A stretch of DNA of 64,000 bases from Pyrocephalus nanus (Eukaryota; Chordata; Aves; Passeriformes; Tyrannidae). The notes beneath the pieces were generated by a model that was not told the origin of the DNA, did no database searches, and saw nothing but the letters and a program-made list of their open reading frames with translations. Position numbers and translations under genes: made by a program. The stretch spans positions 17,054,001 to 17,118,000 of the forward strand of contig CM076268.1 in assembly GCA_038380795.1 (NCBI GenBank), given 5' to 3'. The stretch's first letter is position 1; each line of letters begins with the position of its first letter. Positions 53,747 to 64,000 of this stretch are shown here, in pieces.

Positions 53747-56700
53747 CCTCCAAGTCTGTCCTTTCGACCCTCCAAAATATCACTGAACTACAAGTAGAAA
53801 CCCTAAAAGTAGCTTGGTGACTATTTTGTGCTTTGGAAGGTTTACAGGATTGACAGCACACTGAAGTTTTTTGTTAGTTCACAGGCCAGGTATAGCAGAC
53901 ACATCAGTAATGCAAGCCTTTGTGCTTTTCTCTGGGAACATGAGCTAGGACTCAAAGAGCTACTCTATGTCTGTTAACCTTTATGCTATTCCTGTTGTGT
54001 TTTGCTTTTTCTGTTTTGTTCTGGGAACTGCTAGGTGTGCCTAACCCTTCAGCTTGGTGACACAGACAACTACCAATGGTTCAGTTCTGCTGATTATCCA
54101 TAAAAATAGTTTATTTAAAAAAAAAACCCACTTGTTTTTCTGAACAAACTAAATATCTGACAATGAAGACTGACTTTAAATTGATTAGTATGTGGTATTT
54201 GTCAGTAAAAAGGGAGCACGTTTCATTTTACTGCATCAAAATTCAGGAGGCAACAGGAACAACACCAACTGTACTCAATACAAAACTGAATTTTAGGAGT
54301 AGAATACCATCATAAAATATGTGCCTTGCACTTTGATAATAAACACCTTCATTGCAACTTCATTTGTAATAAAAACCTCAGTATGTTAACTAGCAGCAAA
54401 ATGTTATACTGTTGCAGCGATTTTGTGTATCGAATAGCAACCTTCCCTCAGTTCTTACTTTGCTTTCCACTCGCTATCACAAGAAAAAAGGAAAATGCAC
54501 AGTAGCTACTTCTGTTCACCCCATCCTGTCAACTGTCAACCATATTAGAAGTATTTCCTAAAAATACACATAGAAGTTCTAGTGTGAACTTCAAAGAAAA
54601 GTATGCCTAATGGTTCAGAAAAACAAGCAAAGTCAAATGAATGCCTTTCTTTGGTTAAAATTAATGTAATGGCAAAAACTTTCAACTTGTAGACATCTTT
54701 CATTCCAGAATTCTCCTCTATTATGAGCTTACAGAACGTGGTCTCCTTCTGCAAGTGCAAAAGATAACCGAGACATTTCTACCCATCTACAGAGCTCCTC
54801 TGTTTCACTGCCACACTCCAGAACCATACAGACCTAAACTGCTCACTAGAGAATGAAACCACAGCCTTACTCAACTGTATTAGCAAGCTACCTGAATTCA
54901 AAAGATTTATGGCACATACCTTGGATGGAAGAATCTGTCAGGAATTCATTAATTAATCAAATTCCTACTCTGGAATCTAATGCTTTAATTTGCTCTACAA
55001 ACAGTGCAGACAGCAATTAGACAATCAACAGCTAAGTCTGCTTATGAAGAGAACTATATTAACAAGATCATCTGTTGGAGGACATTCCTGCAATGGATGT
55101 TTCAGCTGAGGTCTGAAGGTCAGACAATCCCTATGTCACAAAATTAGTGGTAAATGTGCAGTTGGAAGCTTTTCACATTTCCTTTAGGGTGAATCAATCC
55201 CCTCATGTCTTGTTATTCATCCTGGAGCACACTCTGGCAGACTGCGATCCTTACTCAAACAAGTGTCTTTAGCTCAACCCCTTGTGGAAGTATGACCTTG
55301 TTCAAACGGGCTATAAAGGATTCAAAATGCAGAACTGTGAAAACTCTGCTGAAATCCGTGAGAGCTGCCTGATGAATGAAACGTGTGAGCTGACACCTCA
55401 TGGGCAATTTCGCCTTCAGAATTCCTCAAAGTTTTAACCTGTTGGCTATGAAATGGGGTGGGGTATGGGAAAGGGCAAAAGATGTGTAATGACCTAGAAT
55501 TAATTAGAGGACAGAAAGTGCCTGCTTAAGACATTTTAACTGAGAAAATAATAAGATAACAAAGCACAAAGTAAAATCAGAGGGGAATATGCTGCATGAT
55601 ATATGCATTTTCGTAGGAAGCAAAGATATGCCTTCAACCTGCCAGATTAAGTGAAGAAACTGGACTAAGCTCTTAGATAGGCATGTAAGTCCTAATGCCT
55701 TTGCACTTTTCCAGGATAAAAATAAGTTCGATCAGTGCATGTATTTGCCCAGTATTTTATGTAGCCCCTCTATACACAAGGCTCAGTCTGTTTATTTTGA
55801 GATTTAGGATTGGCTTTGAACAGCTATCTGTTCTCTAGTATTTCTACCAGACATAGTATCTGGCTGAGCTGGATGCTATTCCTTTTGTTGCAAGTCCTCT
55901 CAAGAATGTTTTTTCTGGGGTGTGGATGCCTCTTCTTGTTTTCAGTTACATGAAAACGTAAAAAAAACCCACAAATAATAAAGCTCAGCAATTGATTCAA
56001 TTAAAGGACTAAATCCTGGCCTATTTTGTTATTTTTGAAAGCAGCAGAGAAGGAAAAATAGTGTATGTCTCTCACAAGGTCATGTGTAACAGTTATACAT
56101 GGGAGAGATGAGATGAAACTCTGGACCATTACTTTGTCTGCATCAGAGAATAAGAGCCTAGCTTCTATCTAAATGGAATGGGATCAATCTCTTTTCTCCT
56201 GATGCACTAGAACTGTTTTCAATAACAGAAAAGTGAAGTCATATTGCTGGAACCTATAGAGGAAAACCGACCAAGATTCAGAATTAAAGGGTCCCTTATG
56301 CAGAAAATGGAATATTTTCAATATAAAAGTATTTTTTCACATAATTTCTACTGAGATAGGGTTTAAGTTATCTAAAAGGCCCTATTTCTTTTTAAGCCTT
56401 TTTCCCCTGAAAGCTTCTCAGTACAGCTTGTTTATGAAATATTCTTGCTGAAAATATTAAGACCATAGATAAAATACAGAAGCAAATATTACCCTGTCAA
56501 ATGCAAATAATGGGCTGAAAAGGTATTCTGTATTAATAATCAGGCACTTTGTTTTGTATAACATTTTCAATAAAGTCAAAATAATACTTTTATAATTTTT
56601 TTTGCACAATAACTGCAAGCTAGCTGAGTATGCAGAATATACTTACAGCATTGCATACTCCTAGGACCCAAATTCCTGAAGCTTTCAAGTGAGCAGTACC

Positions 56701-58095
56701 TACTATAGTGGTGAGTCACTTAAGTTATTGTAGTAATCTTATTTGGTATTTAAAAGGAAAAAAGTTTACAGGACTAGGCCCTTAGCTACCAGCAGTGTAG
56801 TAATGCATGATGGAAGTTACATTCCTTGGTTAATCATCTAATTCTATAGTGTTTGAGATGTTATAAGACCTTGTCTGTAAATTCTAGCTTACAGCTTGTT
56901 ACTAGATAAATGCAGCAATCAGCTATGCTGAACAAAAAGTTGCTTATGACTCTAATTAATGAGTTTTTCACTTTAAGGGAAAAACAAAGCAGCACCAAAC
57001 GTGCTAAATAAGAGACAGCAAGGTTAGGTAGTAGCGCAGAATTTTTTAGGTCTTATCCCTCTGCAGCTAGATATTTCTGATATGGGAAAGCCATAGAAAC
57101 ACAGTGGCAGCAATACTTATTATATATTCCTATGCTTTGCAAGCATGCAGTGGTGACACTTTGTCATGGAATGCTCAGAAAGTGTGACTCCATCCAGGCG
57201 TCTGCTCTAGGATGGCATATGGTGCAGTCTGAAGGGAATGCTTAGGTACTCATTTCACTTCACCCCATCTTTGGCACACAGGAATCTGCACATGCATTCT
57301 CATATTCCTATGGTGCTCAGATACTCTTAATTGGCACAAATGAATTAAATATGCATATCTGTAGACACATGGCACATATGTACTACACAGGAGAAAAATT
57401 TCCTGTAAGGAAGGCAATGCCTGTGCTATATAAGCTGCCCGGTTAAGATATGTAATTCACTGGCACTTCACTGTTACAAAAACTATTAAACTGTAGCAGC
57501 ACTCAGGCACTGTGCCATCAAATCAGAAATGCATAAAGTGTAGGTGGTTAGCTCATATGCATTTAATGCCACCATTCTTAGCTGGGAACGTCGATTCAGA
57601 TCTGTCAGTATTTTCCATGCTTAAAATGAAGATTTGTCTTCTGTAACCTAGTTTTAACTTGCATCAAGAAAATACCATGAGTGAAACCAATGTCCAATTC
57701 TGATCGAGAGAATTCACAGTTCTCTGAATTATGAATACAGAAAGTTATCAAACAGTCAAAGGAAGCTTCTATTAGGTACCATTCCAAAGGCAACACGAAA
57801 ACAGTGCTATTACAGGGGCCCTGTTAGGTGGATGGATTAAAAATGATGCATTCCTGTCTTTTTAAAACAAGTCTGTTCAAATTTGTCAAAACAGCAAGCA
57901 CAATTGCTGAGAAAAAAACTCAGCCCTGAACTGTGCCCTGAACCAAGCAGAAATTATGCTTAAGCATCCTACCATTACCTTTGTGATAAACTGAAACAGG
58001 TGTTTTATGTCAAGCGAATCTACAGTGAAAATTCTGGTATAAAAACACATGAAATATATAAAAACTGTAAGGTGTCATTTCTATGTGCATGTAAA

Positions 58096-58103
58096 TATTT
58101 ACA
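58096..58103 (-). promoter_or_regulatory. Pumilio response element (UGUAAAUA) in a palindrome
   Basis: The minus strand reads TGTAAATA. It is part of the palindrome TGTAAATATTTACA at 58,090-58,103, so the motif is present on both strands. It lies in the inferred 3' UTR of gene B. Confidence 0.35.
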
Positions 58104-58854
58104 AATAATATCCTATTTCTACTGTACAAAATAACTATGTATACTAAAGAGAAAAAATGATTCGCAATCAGAATGCATGCTTTGTTCTTCCAAGCTGCTC
58201 CATGAGGAGAACCTCTATATACACAAAGAATCTATTTTTCCCCAGGGGCTCTGCAGAGAAGGGCCCTCCCTACATGGAAGATTTTCTTTCTGTCAAGTAG
58301 CACATCACAGACTGGGAGGGCAAAAAGGTGGCTGCTCCCTGCAGCCAGTACCTGCACCTCTTCCCATAAATATGTGCCTGTGTCGGCCAGCACACTGTGC
58401 CTGCAGAAAGGGGCAGCAACTTCCTTAACATTTTGCTTTCCCAGTCCCACTGGCACCTGCACAATATGTGCAAACCTGACCTGCAATAGCAGGTTTCCTA
58501 AACAGACTGCTACTGACAGCATCTTTATTTCTGTGTGTCATATGGGCTTTGGCATGCAATGGTAGAATTCAACCCGCCCTAGGCATGATGTTCCTCAAGT
58601 CATCAATGTTAGAACTCCTAACAACATTAAAGGGGCCAGATTTAGTCCACAACATGCTTATTTCTCCTACAGAACATACTAATGTACATGGACATACACT
58701 TACAAAGGATTTACAGCCTTGCATCCATCTTTTATACTTGATCCCAAGAAAGAATTTTCACTTTGTCTAAGATCAGTTCACTCTACAGTAGCTTCTGAAA
58801 AATTAATTTGGTTCCTTTTTGCTGTATGCAAAAGGCATAAAGAAAGTAAATAGC

Positions 58855-58862
58855 TATCTACA
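58855..58862 (-). promoter_or_regulatory. Pumilio response element (UGUAGAUA)
   Basis: The minus strand reads TGTAGATA, a third exact match to the PUM consensus, about 1.4 kb downstream of the gene B stop codon in the inferred 3' UTR. Confidence 0.35.
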
Positions 58863-60244
58863 ACACTAGCAGGCATCTATTAAGTAGAAATTACATAAAG
58901 TTACTGAACTATAAATATCTCCAGAGAACTCGAAGAGAAAAACTCAACTGACTATTAAGCAAAGACAATGGAAGACTACAGAAAACATCCACACTGCTAT
59001 GCTCCCTGCAACATTACCCAAAACCCCAATAAAAATTCCATACTAGAACCATTACGCTTGCAATACCTAAGGCAACAATCGCTTTATCCAGCACTACCAG
59101 GTCTTAGAAAAAAAAGATGACCTGAACAATTATATTGGTCAGACTGCTTATCTTCAGTATTGCTTTACCTCTAATTTTATGGAAATAGTTTTATGATGTG
59201 ACTTTAACTAATGAAAATTTCTGTAATGAATTCTAAACTCCAGATAGTTGCAAGAGGTACAATAAGTAATTAAAGCTATATATTATTTTTGTCTTCACAT
59301 ACTATAGACCTCCATCCAATCTTAAAAGGAAACGCTTATTATGAGAGGTAATAATTATGTAAAATTTTGCCTTGGTTGTAATTCTGTAGTGAAATTTATT
59401 TTTTCCATAGACATTTATATTATTTTAGCTTCATTTTTGTGGAAGCTTAATTAGAAGAAATGTAATCTGACCAGAAACCATTTTCCAAAAATAGGTAGTA
59501 TCCCAAATTCCAATCTTCAGGGAAACCATAGAAAAGTGCAATCACAAAGGCTGCAATGCTTTTAAGCAATATTAGTAGAATCTATTTAGAAGATTTAAAA
59601 TTACTATTTTGAATTATCATGTTCTACATCTCCTGTTAAGTGTAATTAATCTTCATTCACTGCAAAAGGACTGTTGCACACTCATGAGCGAGCTATACCT
59701 GGACCCATGAGAACCTTATGAAGAAAAAGGTAGTGGCCCAACCACCACTTTTCTAAATATATTTTCTATACAAAATATTGTCAAGGTATAATCCCTAGTT
59801 ATTTGTACAGTACTCTATGATTTAAACAACAATATTCAGTAAAATAGTAAGTGTGTGAAACTGCAACACCACATGGAATGAGCACTCTGCCATTTTGCTA
59901 ATGTAATCAATATTAGGACCAGAAAAATTTTCTAACACGCAAGCAAAAATATTCCATAGTTTTTGAATCTTGACTGTACACTTCATGATTTTGGCTATGA
60001 TTTGCAGCACACCCTTAAGATACACGAATATCTTATGCACATTTCAGTAGCAGAATGGCACTTGGCTTGCTCTAATAGAAACAACAGAGATGCAACTGAC
60101 AATTTTAAGAAAGACAATGTCCTTATTTGCATGCTGAAAATCTGGCTGTGTCCCCCCAATCCAGGCACATCCATTCATTGTGCAATCTGTCGATGGGTAA
60201 ACAAATAGTGCAGGATTCATCTCAGTGGGATCTGGCCCTTTGGT

Positions 60245-60292
60245 CTAACCGAAGTCAATTCTAGGTCGATACTGAAGTACCATAGGGTAAGA
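60245..60292 (-). CDS. Terminal coding exon of unidentified gene B (last 15 codons)
   Basis: The minus strand has a textbook 3' splice site at 60,293-60,294: a long T-rich tract (TTTTTGTTGTTGTTTTTCCC, then TTGCTTTTGTTTTCAG). In phase 0 the exon reads SYPMVLQYRPRIDFG followed by TAG at 60,245-60,247. A second frame stays open to a TGA about 25 codons in (it begins LTLWYFSIDLELTS), and the third stops after nine full codons. The phase-0 reading is preferred for its mixed, soluble composition and because a candidate upstream exon ends in phase 0, but this is inference. The tail has an aromatic/basic pattern with no membrane segment or recognised motif. I do not recognise the family. Confidence 0.45.
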   Translation of the reverse strand, partial: SYPMVLQYRPRIDFG

Positions 60293-62509
60293 CTGAAAAC
60301 AAAAGCAAGGGAAAAACAACAACAAAAACAGAGAAAACATGAAGACATAATTCATAAACCATACAAAGAAAATGCAATTAAAAACTGCCTTAAGAAAAGC
60401 CAGCGCTTATCCCTAAGACACAAGTACAAGACAGTTTTATTTATATGAAACAATTCCATACAACAGTTAAATCTACACCCATACCTCAAATCTATTAGCA
60501 GTCATTGATACAAAATTTCTCTATCTGCTTTCATATATTTATGTTTTATTACATATATAGATGGAGTACTCACACAATTCTTATTTCTGTGTTGCTGCGC
60601 TTGATAAAAATCAATCTTGAAATTTTTTACTTTCTAAACCAAAGTAAATTTACAGGTGGTGTACTTTGTTTGAATTTTATATATGCAGAGGTTCCATAGC
60701 TATACTATAAAAAAAAAAGAGGTCAAATTGGTGTCAGCTGATTTTCTGAGAGATGAAGGGTAATTTTTCCCCCAAATCCAAACTCCTTAATTTCAGATCT
60801 AGGGATAACTTTTTATTAGTTTCTAATGAAAAAAAAAAAAAAAAAAAAAAAGGCAAATCAACTTCTTCTTGGATTTCTGAATTGGAGAAAGCTGTTGTGA
60901 AATAAAAGGCAAGACTGGCTGGGTTTCCCAATAGGGCTGTAGAACACCTTGCTCAAAGTGTTGTTTTACTAAATGTCTTATTTTTATAGCCTGTCAGCAT
61001 TTCATTTAAGTCTGAAGTCTTCCTCTTAACTTCATTAGGGTACTGGATGTTTTCTATAGCATAAAACACTGGAAAATCTCATTGGCTCAGCAGCTGTATG
61101 GGCTTAAATACCTCTCTGCCGCAGAACAAAGGAATAAAGCTCATTTAAGCTTTTTTTAATTGCAAATTTGGAAATACAAAGAATTATTACAGAAGCTATC
61201 AATAAAACAAAAAATATTTTGCTGCACCTTTTAAATGCAACAGAGATGAAGAAACAAAGATACGGCTGCAGAGGCCTATATGGGTTAATAAACTTTCCAT
61301 GACATGAGAGTGAAATGATCACAAGAACTAAATGTGATCACACTTGCAGGGGATTTACAAACCAGAGTGTAGAGAAATCACAACCTAAACCAAGAGGTAT
61401 TAACAGTATGAGGAGTATTTAGGAGAGAAGACAGGGAGCACCATGTATAGTCTGCATGTGCAATTAACAAACTTTTATCTGCAGTACCATAAATTACTTG
61501 TCTTTGATTATTTTTTCATTTGCAAAGGATATGACTACCATATTATTTAAATGCTATTTCACATGGTTTTCACTTTAGTTATATAATTTGTCTCTAAAAG
61601 TACGCAAATCATATTGGAACTGCACAAGGGCAGAGACAGAGCAGTCACTTCACTGAATTGCCAAGTAAACCAGTGAGGCTCAGTGTTTTTGCAAACAAAA
61701 TTACAAAACAGTACAAATAAAATGCACTGTGCTGGAACAACTCTAACTACTGAAGTAAGCATGAGTGTAGTAGGTTGCTCCGCCATCAGTAGTGGGGAGT
61801 GAGCCTCTATTACTTGCTTTAATTTTTGACTCATGCAAAAATATTATTTCAAACTTGCAAAGTAACTTTTAGAAAGAAGTTCAAATAAAAATTTTCAGTG
61901 AGGAAACTGAAATATCGTTTCAAATTGGTATGAACCAGATTGGTCATTAAACTTAGAAATCAGCTTCAGTTTGCAGGTTCTGTAGATTTTGCTTTTTTAT
62001 ATATTCTAGAAATTAAGACATTATTCCATTTTAAATTTTAAAATACGTAAAAGAAATATAGTTTACAAAAATCTAACATTTCTTTACTCCATTAAAAAGG
62101 ACATAATAATTCCCATAAAGAGATGAAACCAACGCTGTCTTCTTTGATTCACACTCTTCAGTTCTGATCCCTTGTCAGTGACTGCCCAATGCTGCTTAGT
62201 TAGAAGGATGCGATAGGAAGAGGTAGATAATCCTTTGAGACTGATATGGATATCACTCTACAGAAGGGTATCTCTCCATTAAAAAAAAAAACCCTAAACA
62301 GCCTAATGTAAAGTAAAAAACCTTTTGAATAGACTGTGTTTATTCATTCAGTAAAGCTTGCACTGAGGGAATGAAAATGCTCAGGCCTCGCTCACAGAGT
62401 TTTAGCACTTTGTAGTGAGGAATTATAAAAACTCCACAAGTTGAATTACAATTGAAGTGCTGACAGGACCTTAATGACTGTAATATGTACAGTCGTGAGT
62501 GCCTCTTAC
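60293..62509 (-). other. Inferred intron of gene B
   Basis: The sequence lies between the candidate upstream donor (reading down from 62,509) and the terminal acceptor. It is AT-rich and includes the A23 run at 60,829-60,851. Open frames at 61,104-61,322 and 61,559-61,834 (minus) lack convincing paired splice sites and are left as chance. Confidence 0.35.
60829..60851 (+). repeat. Poly(A) run, A23
   Basis: An uninterrupted A23 run within the inferred last intron of gene B. No retroposon body is recognised upstream. Confidence 0.92.
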
Positions 62510-62569
62510 CTGATAAAAAGTGCCATCCTGTGAGCAGACTTGCGAAGATGAGCAGTTCTGACACCGAAA
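62510..62569 (-). CDS. Candidate Cys-rich exon of gene B
   Basis: The minus strand has an excellent donor, TATCAG/GTAAGAGG, after 62,510 and a plausible acceptor, ATCTCCTTCGCAG, before 62,569. They enclose 60 nt. One frame is open and reads FRCQNCSSSQVCSQDGTFYQ, ending in phase 0 and so joining directly to the terminal exon. The same frame is open further upstream to about 62,671 (including GKCVCPAVDASYL), so the exon could begin at an earlier AG. Four to six Cys residues suggest an extracellular or zinc-binding module, but the pattern matches no family I can name. The exon is short and may be a chance combination of signals. Confidence 0.25.
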
Positions 62570-64000
62570 CTGCGAAGGAGATGATTTTCTGATCAGATAA
62601 GAGGCATCCACAGCTGGACATACACATTTACCATTTAGAGAAATAATCTTTTTTTTTTTTTTAATTTTCAAATGTAAAACTCACAGTTAACTTACTTATT
62701 TAAAAACAGGAAAGACTTCTCTAATGAATAAATGGACATTTTCCCTTTACTTGTCTACCTCATGTAAGGTCCACAGGTATGCCAGTAAAAGCTCATGGCC
62801 AATAGTACCAAAGATGTATATAATAGACTTATTTGATCTTCATTCAGAAGAAGAGGTTTTTAACTAATCACCATTGCAACTTCATTAAGGGAAAAAATTT
62901 ATAAAAGCCTATATATTACTGGATTTACTAACAGCAGTTTAATTTTTACAGGTTTTAGTCATCTCTGACTTCAGGGGAGTGATTTAAAACTACATAAACG
63001 ATGAACACATAACTGACTATACTGTGTGTATGTAAACGCAACTTACAAACTTAATCAAGTTGTCAACTCTTATATTCACTTAACATTAAAAGCCCTAGTT
63101 CTGAGATTTTTGAAAAAGTTTCACCGGTACAAATGTCTTTTTTGTCAAAATGATAGTTATTGTCGCTTCCAATACAATGTATCTGCCAAAAGTCCATCTG
63201 TAGGCAGGTGCTGCAGGATGAAAAATCCCATTATCATTAAAGTTTTTGCCTCAACGCTTCCTAATAGTACAGCCAATGCTAACAAAAATACAAAATGGCA
63301 AGCCAAACACCCACTGATTTCAAGACAGTACTGGAAAAAACACTACTTTAAGCTCCCTTATTCATGTAATATTGTGGTTTCAGCAACCATCAAATTTCAG
63401 TGCAATATTACTTTCAAATTTAATGAATACTTGCTTACATACACTAAATCCCCTAATTGCTATCAAAATCTATCCTCCCCCTGCTGCTTCAGATTAAGGT
63501 AAAACTTTGAGAAACTTGTGAATTGTTAACTCCACAGTGTGTTTAATCCTCTGTCTTCCCTGTCCATGCCCCAGTGCTTTTATTCTGAGCACTATGGTGC
63601 TTAAACAAACAAAAAAAAAAGAATATAGAAAGTTTGGAATTTTCTACAGATCAGTAAATTAAGGTATGTTAAATGCTTAACCTTAGCTGCACTCCCAATT
63701 TAGCCTCCACTAGTAATGACAGACAACAACCCTGCATATACTACGAAGCAATAAAGAGTGAAGAACAATCCACAGCCACACACAGACAAATGTATAAAAG
63801 AAAGGGAAACAAAGGGGATATGACTTCTAATAAAAAAAATTAAATATACAAGGTGATATAAGGGCTACTAAATCAAACTGAGTATCAGACCTGAAAAAAA
63901 TGTCAGTAAAAAGGTTAAATATTGCTATTAAAAATATACACATGCAGCAAGGAAAACCCATTTGGCTGTTACATGGATGTTAGTGTTAAATAGTACATCT
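62570..64000 (-). other. Right-hand flank, inferred gene B intron
   Basis: AT-rich DNA with a T14 run at about 62,649-62,662 and an A-rich run at about 63,608-63,620. No exon with both splice signals was recognised. A 158-codon plus-strand open frame (63,026-63,502) is discussed as a finding. Confidence 0.35.

Larger units (their letters stand above)
50830..60244 (-). other. Inferred long 3' UTR of gene B (about 9.4 kb)
   Basis: Downstream of the gene B stop codon the minus strand has no further strong exon signals. It runs AT-rich to a canonical AATAAA at 50,850-50,855, with GT/T-rich sequence beyond it as expected downstream of a cleavage site. Three Pumilio-type UGUANAUA elements occur in the minus (mRNA) sense, at 52,896-52,903, 58,096-58,103 and 58,855-58,862. 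Such length and AT-richness are typical of 3' UTRs of neuronally expressed vertebrate genes. Earlier poly(A) signals may end shorter isoforms, and the true 3' end could lie elsewhere. This assignment depends on the terminal exon call. Confidence 0.38.

Noticed and set aside
61104..61322. Minus frame with a possible transmembrane stretch in gene B intron
   Set aside because: No convincing acceptor/donor pair in phase with the neighbouring candidate exons; hydrophobicity follows from T-rich codons.
1..64000. CRISPR arrays, tRNA/rRNA genes, operons, endogenous retroviral genes
   Set aside because: No regularly spaced repeats, no tRNA internal promoter pattern or rRNA sequence, and no retroviral coding or paired LTR sequence was recognised.

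Overview
This window reads as nuclear DNA from a bird. The main evidence is two copies of a CR1 retroposon, the dominant avian LINE family. One is about 500 bp at 40,165-40,669 with recognisable ORF2 C-terminal protein. The other is about 97 bp at 7,896-7,992. The rest is AT-rich and CpG-poor, with spliced-gene signals. There is no bacterial-style gene packing, rRNA, tRNA or CRISPR. The species cannot be determined from the sequence alone.

Layout. (1) 1-7,460 is the 5' part of a minus-strand gene ('gene A'). A CpG island at about 6,770-7,620 holds the promoter, a 5' leader and a first coding exon of 74 codons that is acidic and low-complexity and ends at a GTAGGT donor. A 4.55 kb intron follows, then a second candidate exon at 2,166-2,295 whose phase matches. 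The gene continues beyond the left edge. (2) 7,461-7,870 is the GC-rich upstream flank of the island, interrupted by about 100 bp of AT-rich tandem repeat. (3) 7,870-50,830 is a roughly 43 kb interval that looks intergenic. It contains the two CR1 copies, simple repeats, some small local duplications, and an isolated CpG-rich patch at 12,950-13,115 that could be an exon. (4) 50,830-64,000 is the 3' end of a second minus-strand gene ('gene B') entering from the right. A good terminal acceptor at 60,293/60,294 opens a short coding tail ending in YRPRIDFG-stop. It is followed by what may be a single 3' UTR of about 9.4 kb with a poly(A) signal at 50,850-50,855 and three Pumilio-type elements. The last 3.7 kb is intron, with one possible Cys-rich upstream exon.

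Both genes run leftward in tandem. I could not name either protein, so symbols are blank. Exon calls rest on splice signals, frame continuity and composition only. No search was possible, and no novel multi-gene system is visible. The points most worth following up are the orphan CpG-rich candidate exon near 13.0 kb, the paired donor sites in gene A exon 2, the AT-rich array inside the CpG island, and the long gene B 3' UTR.
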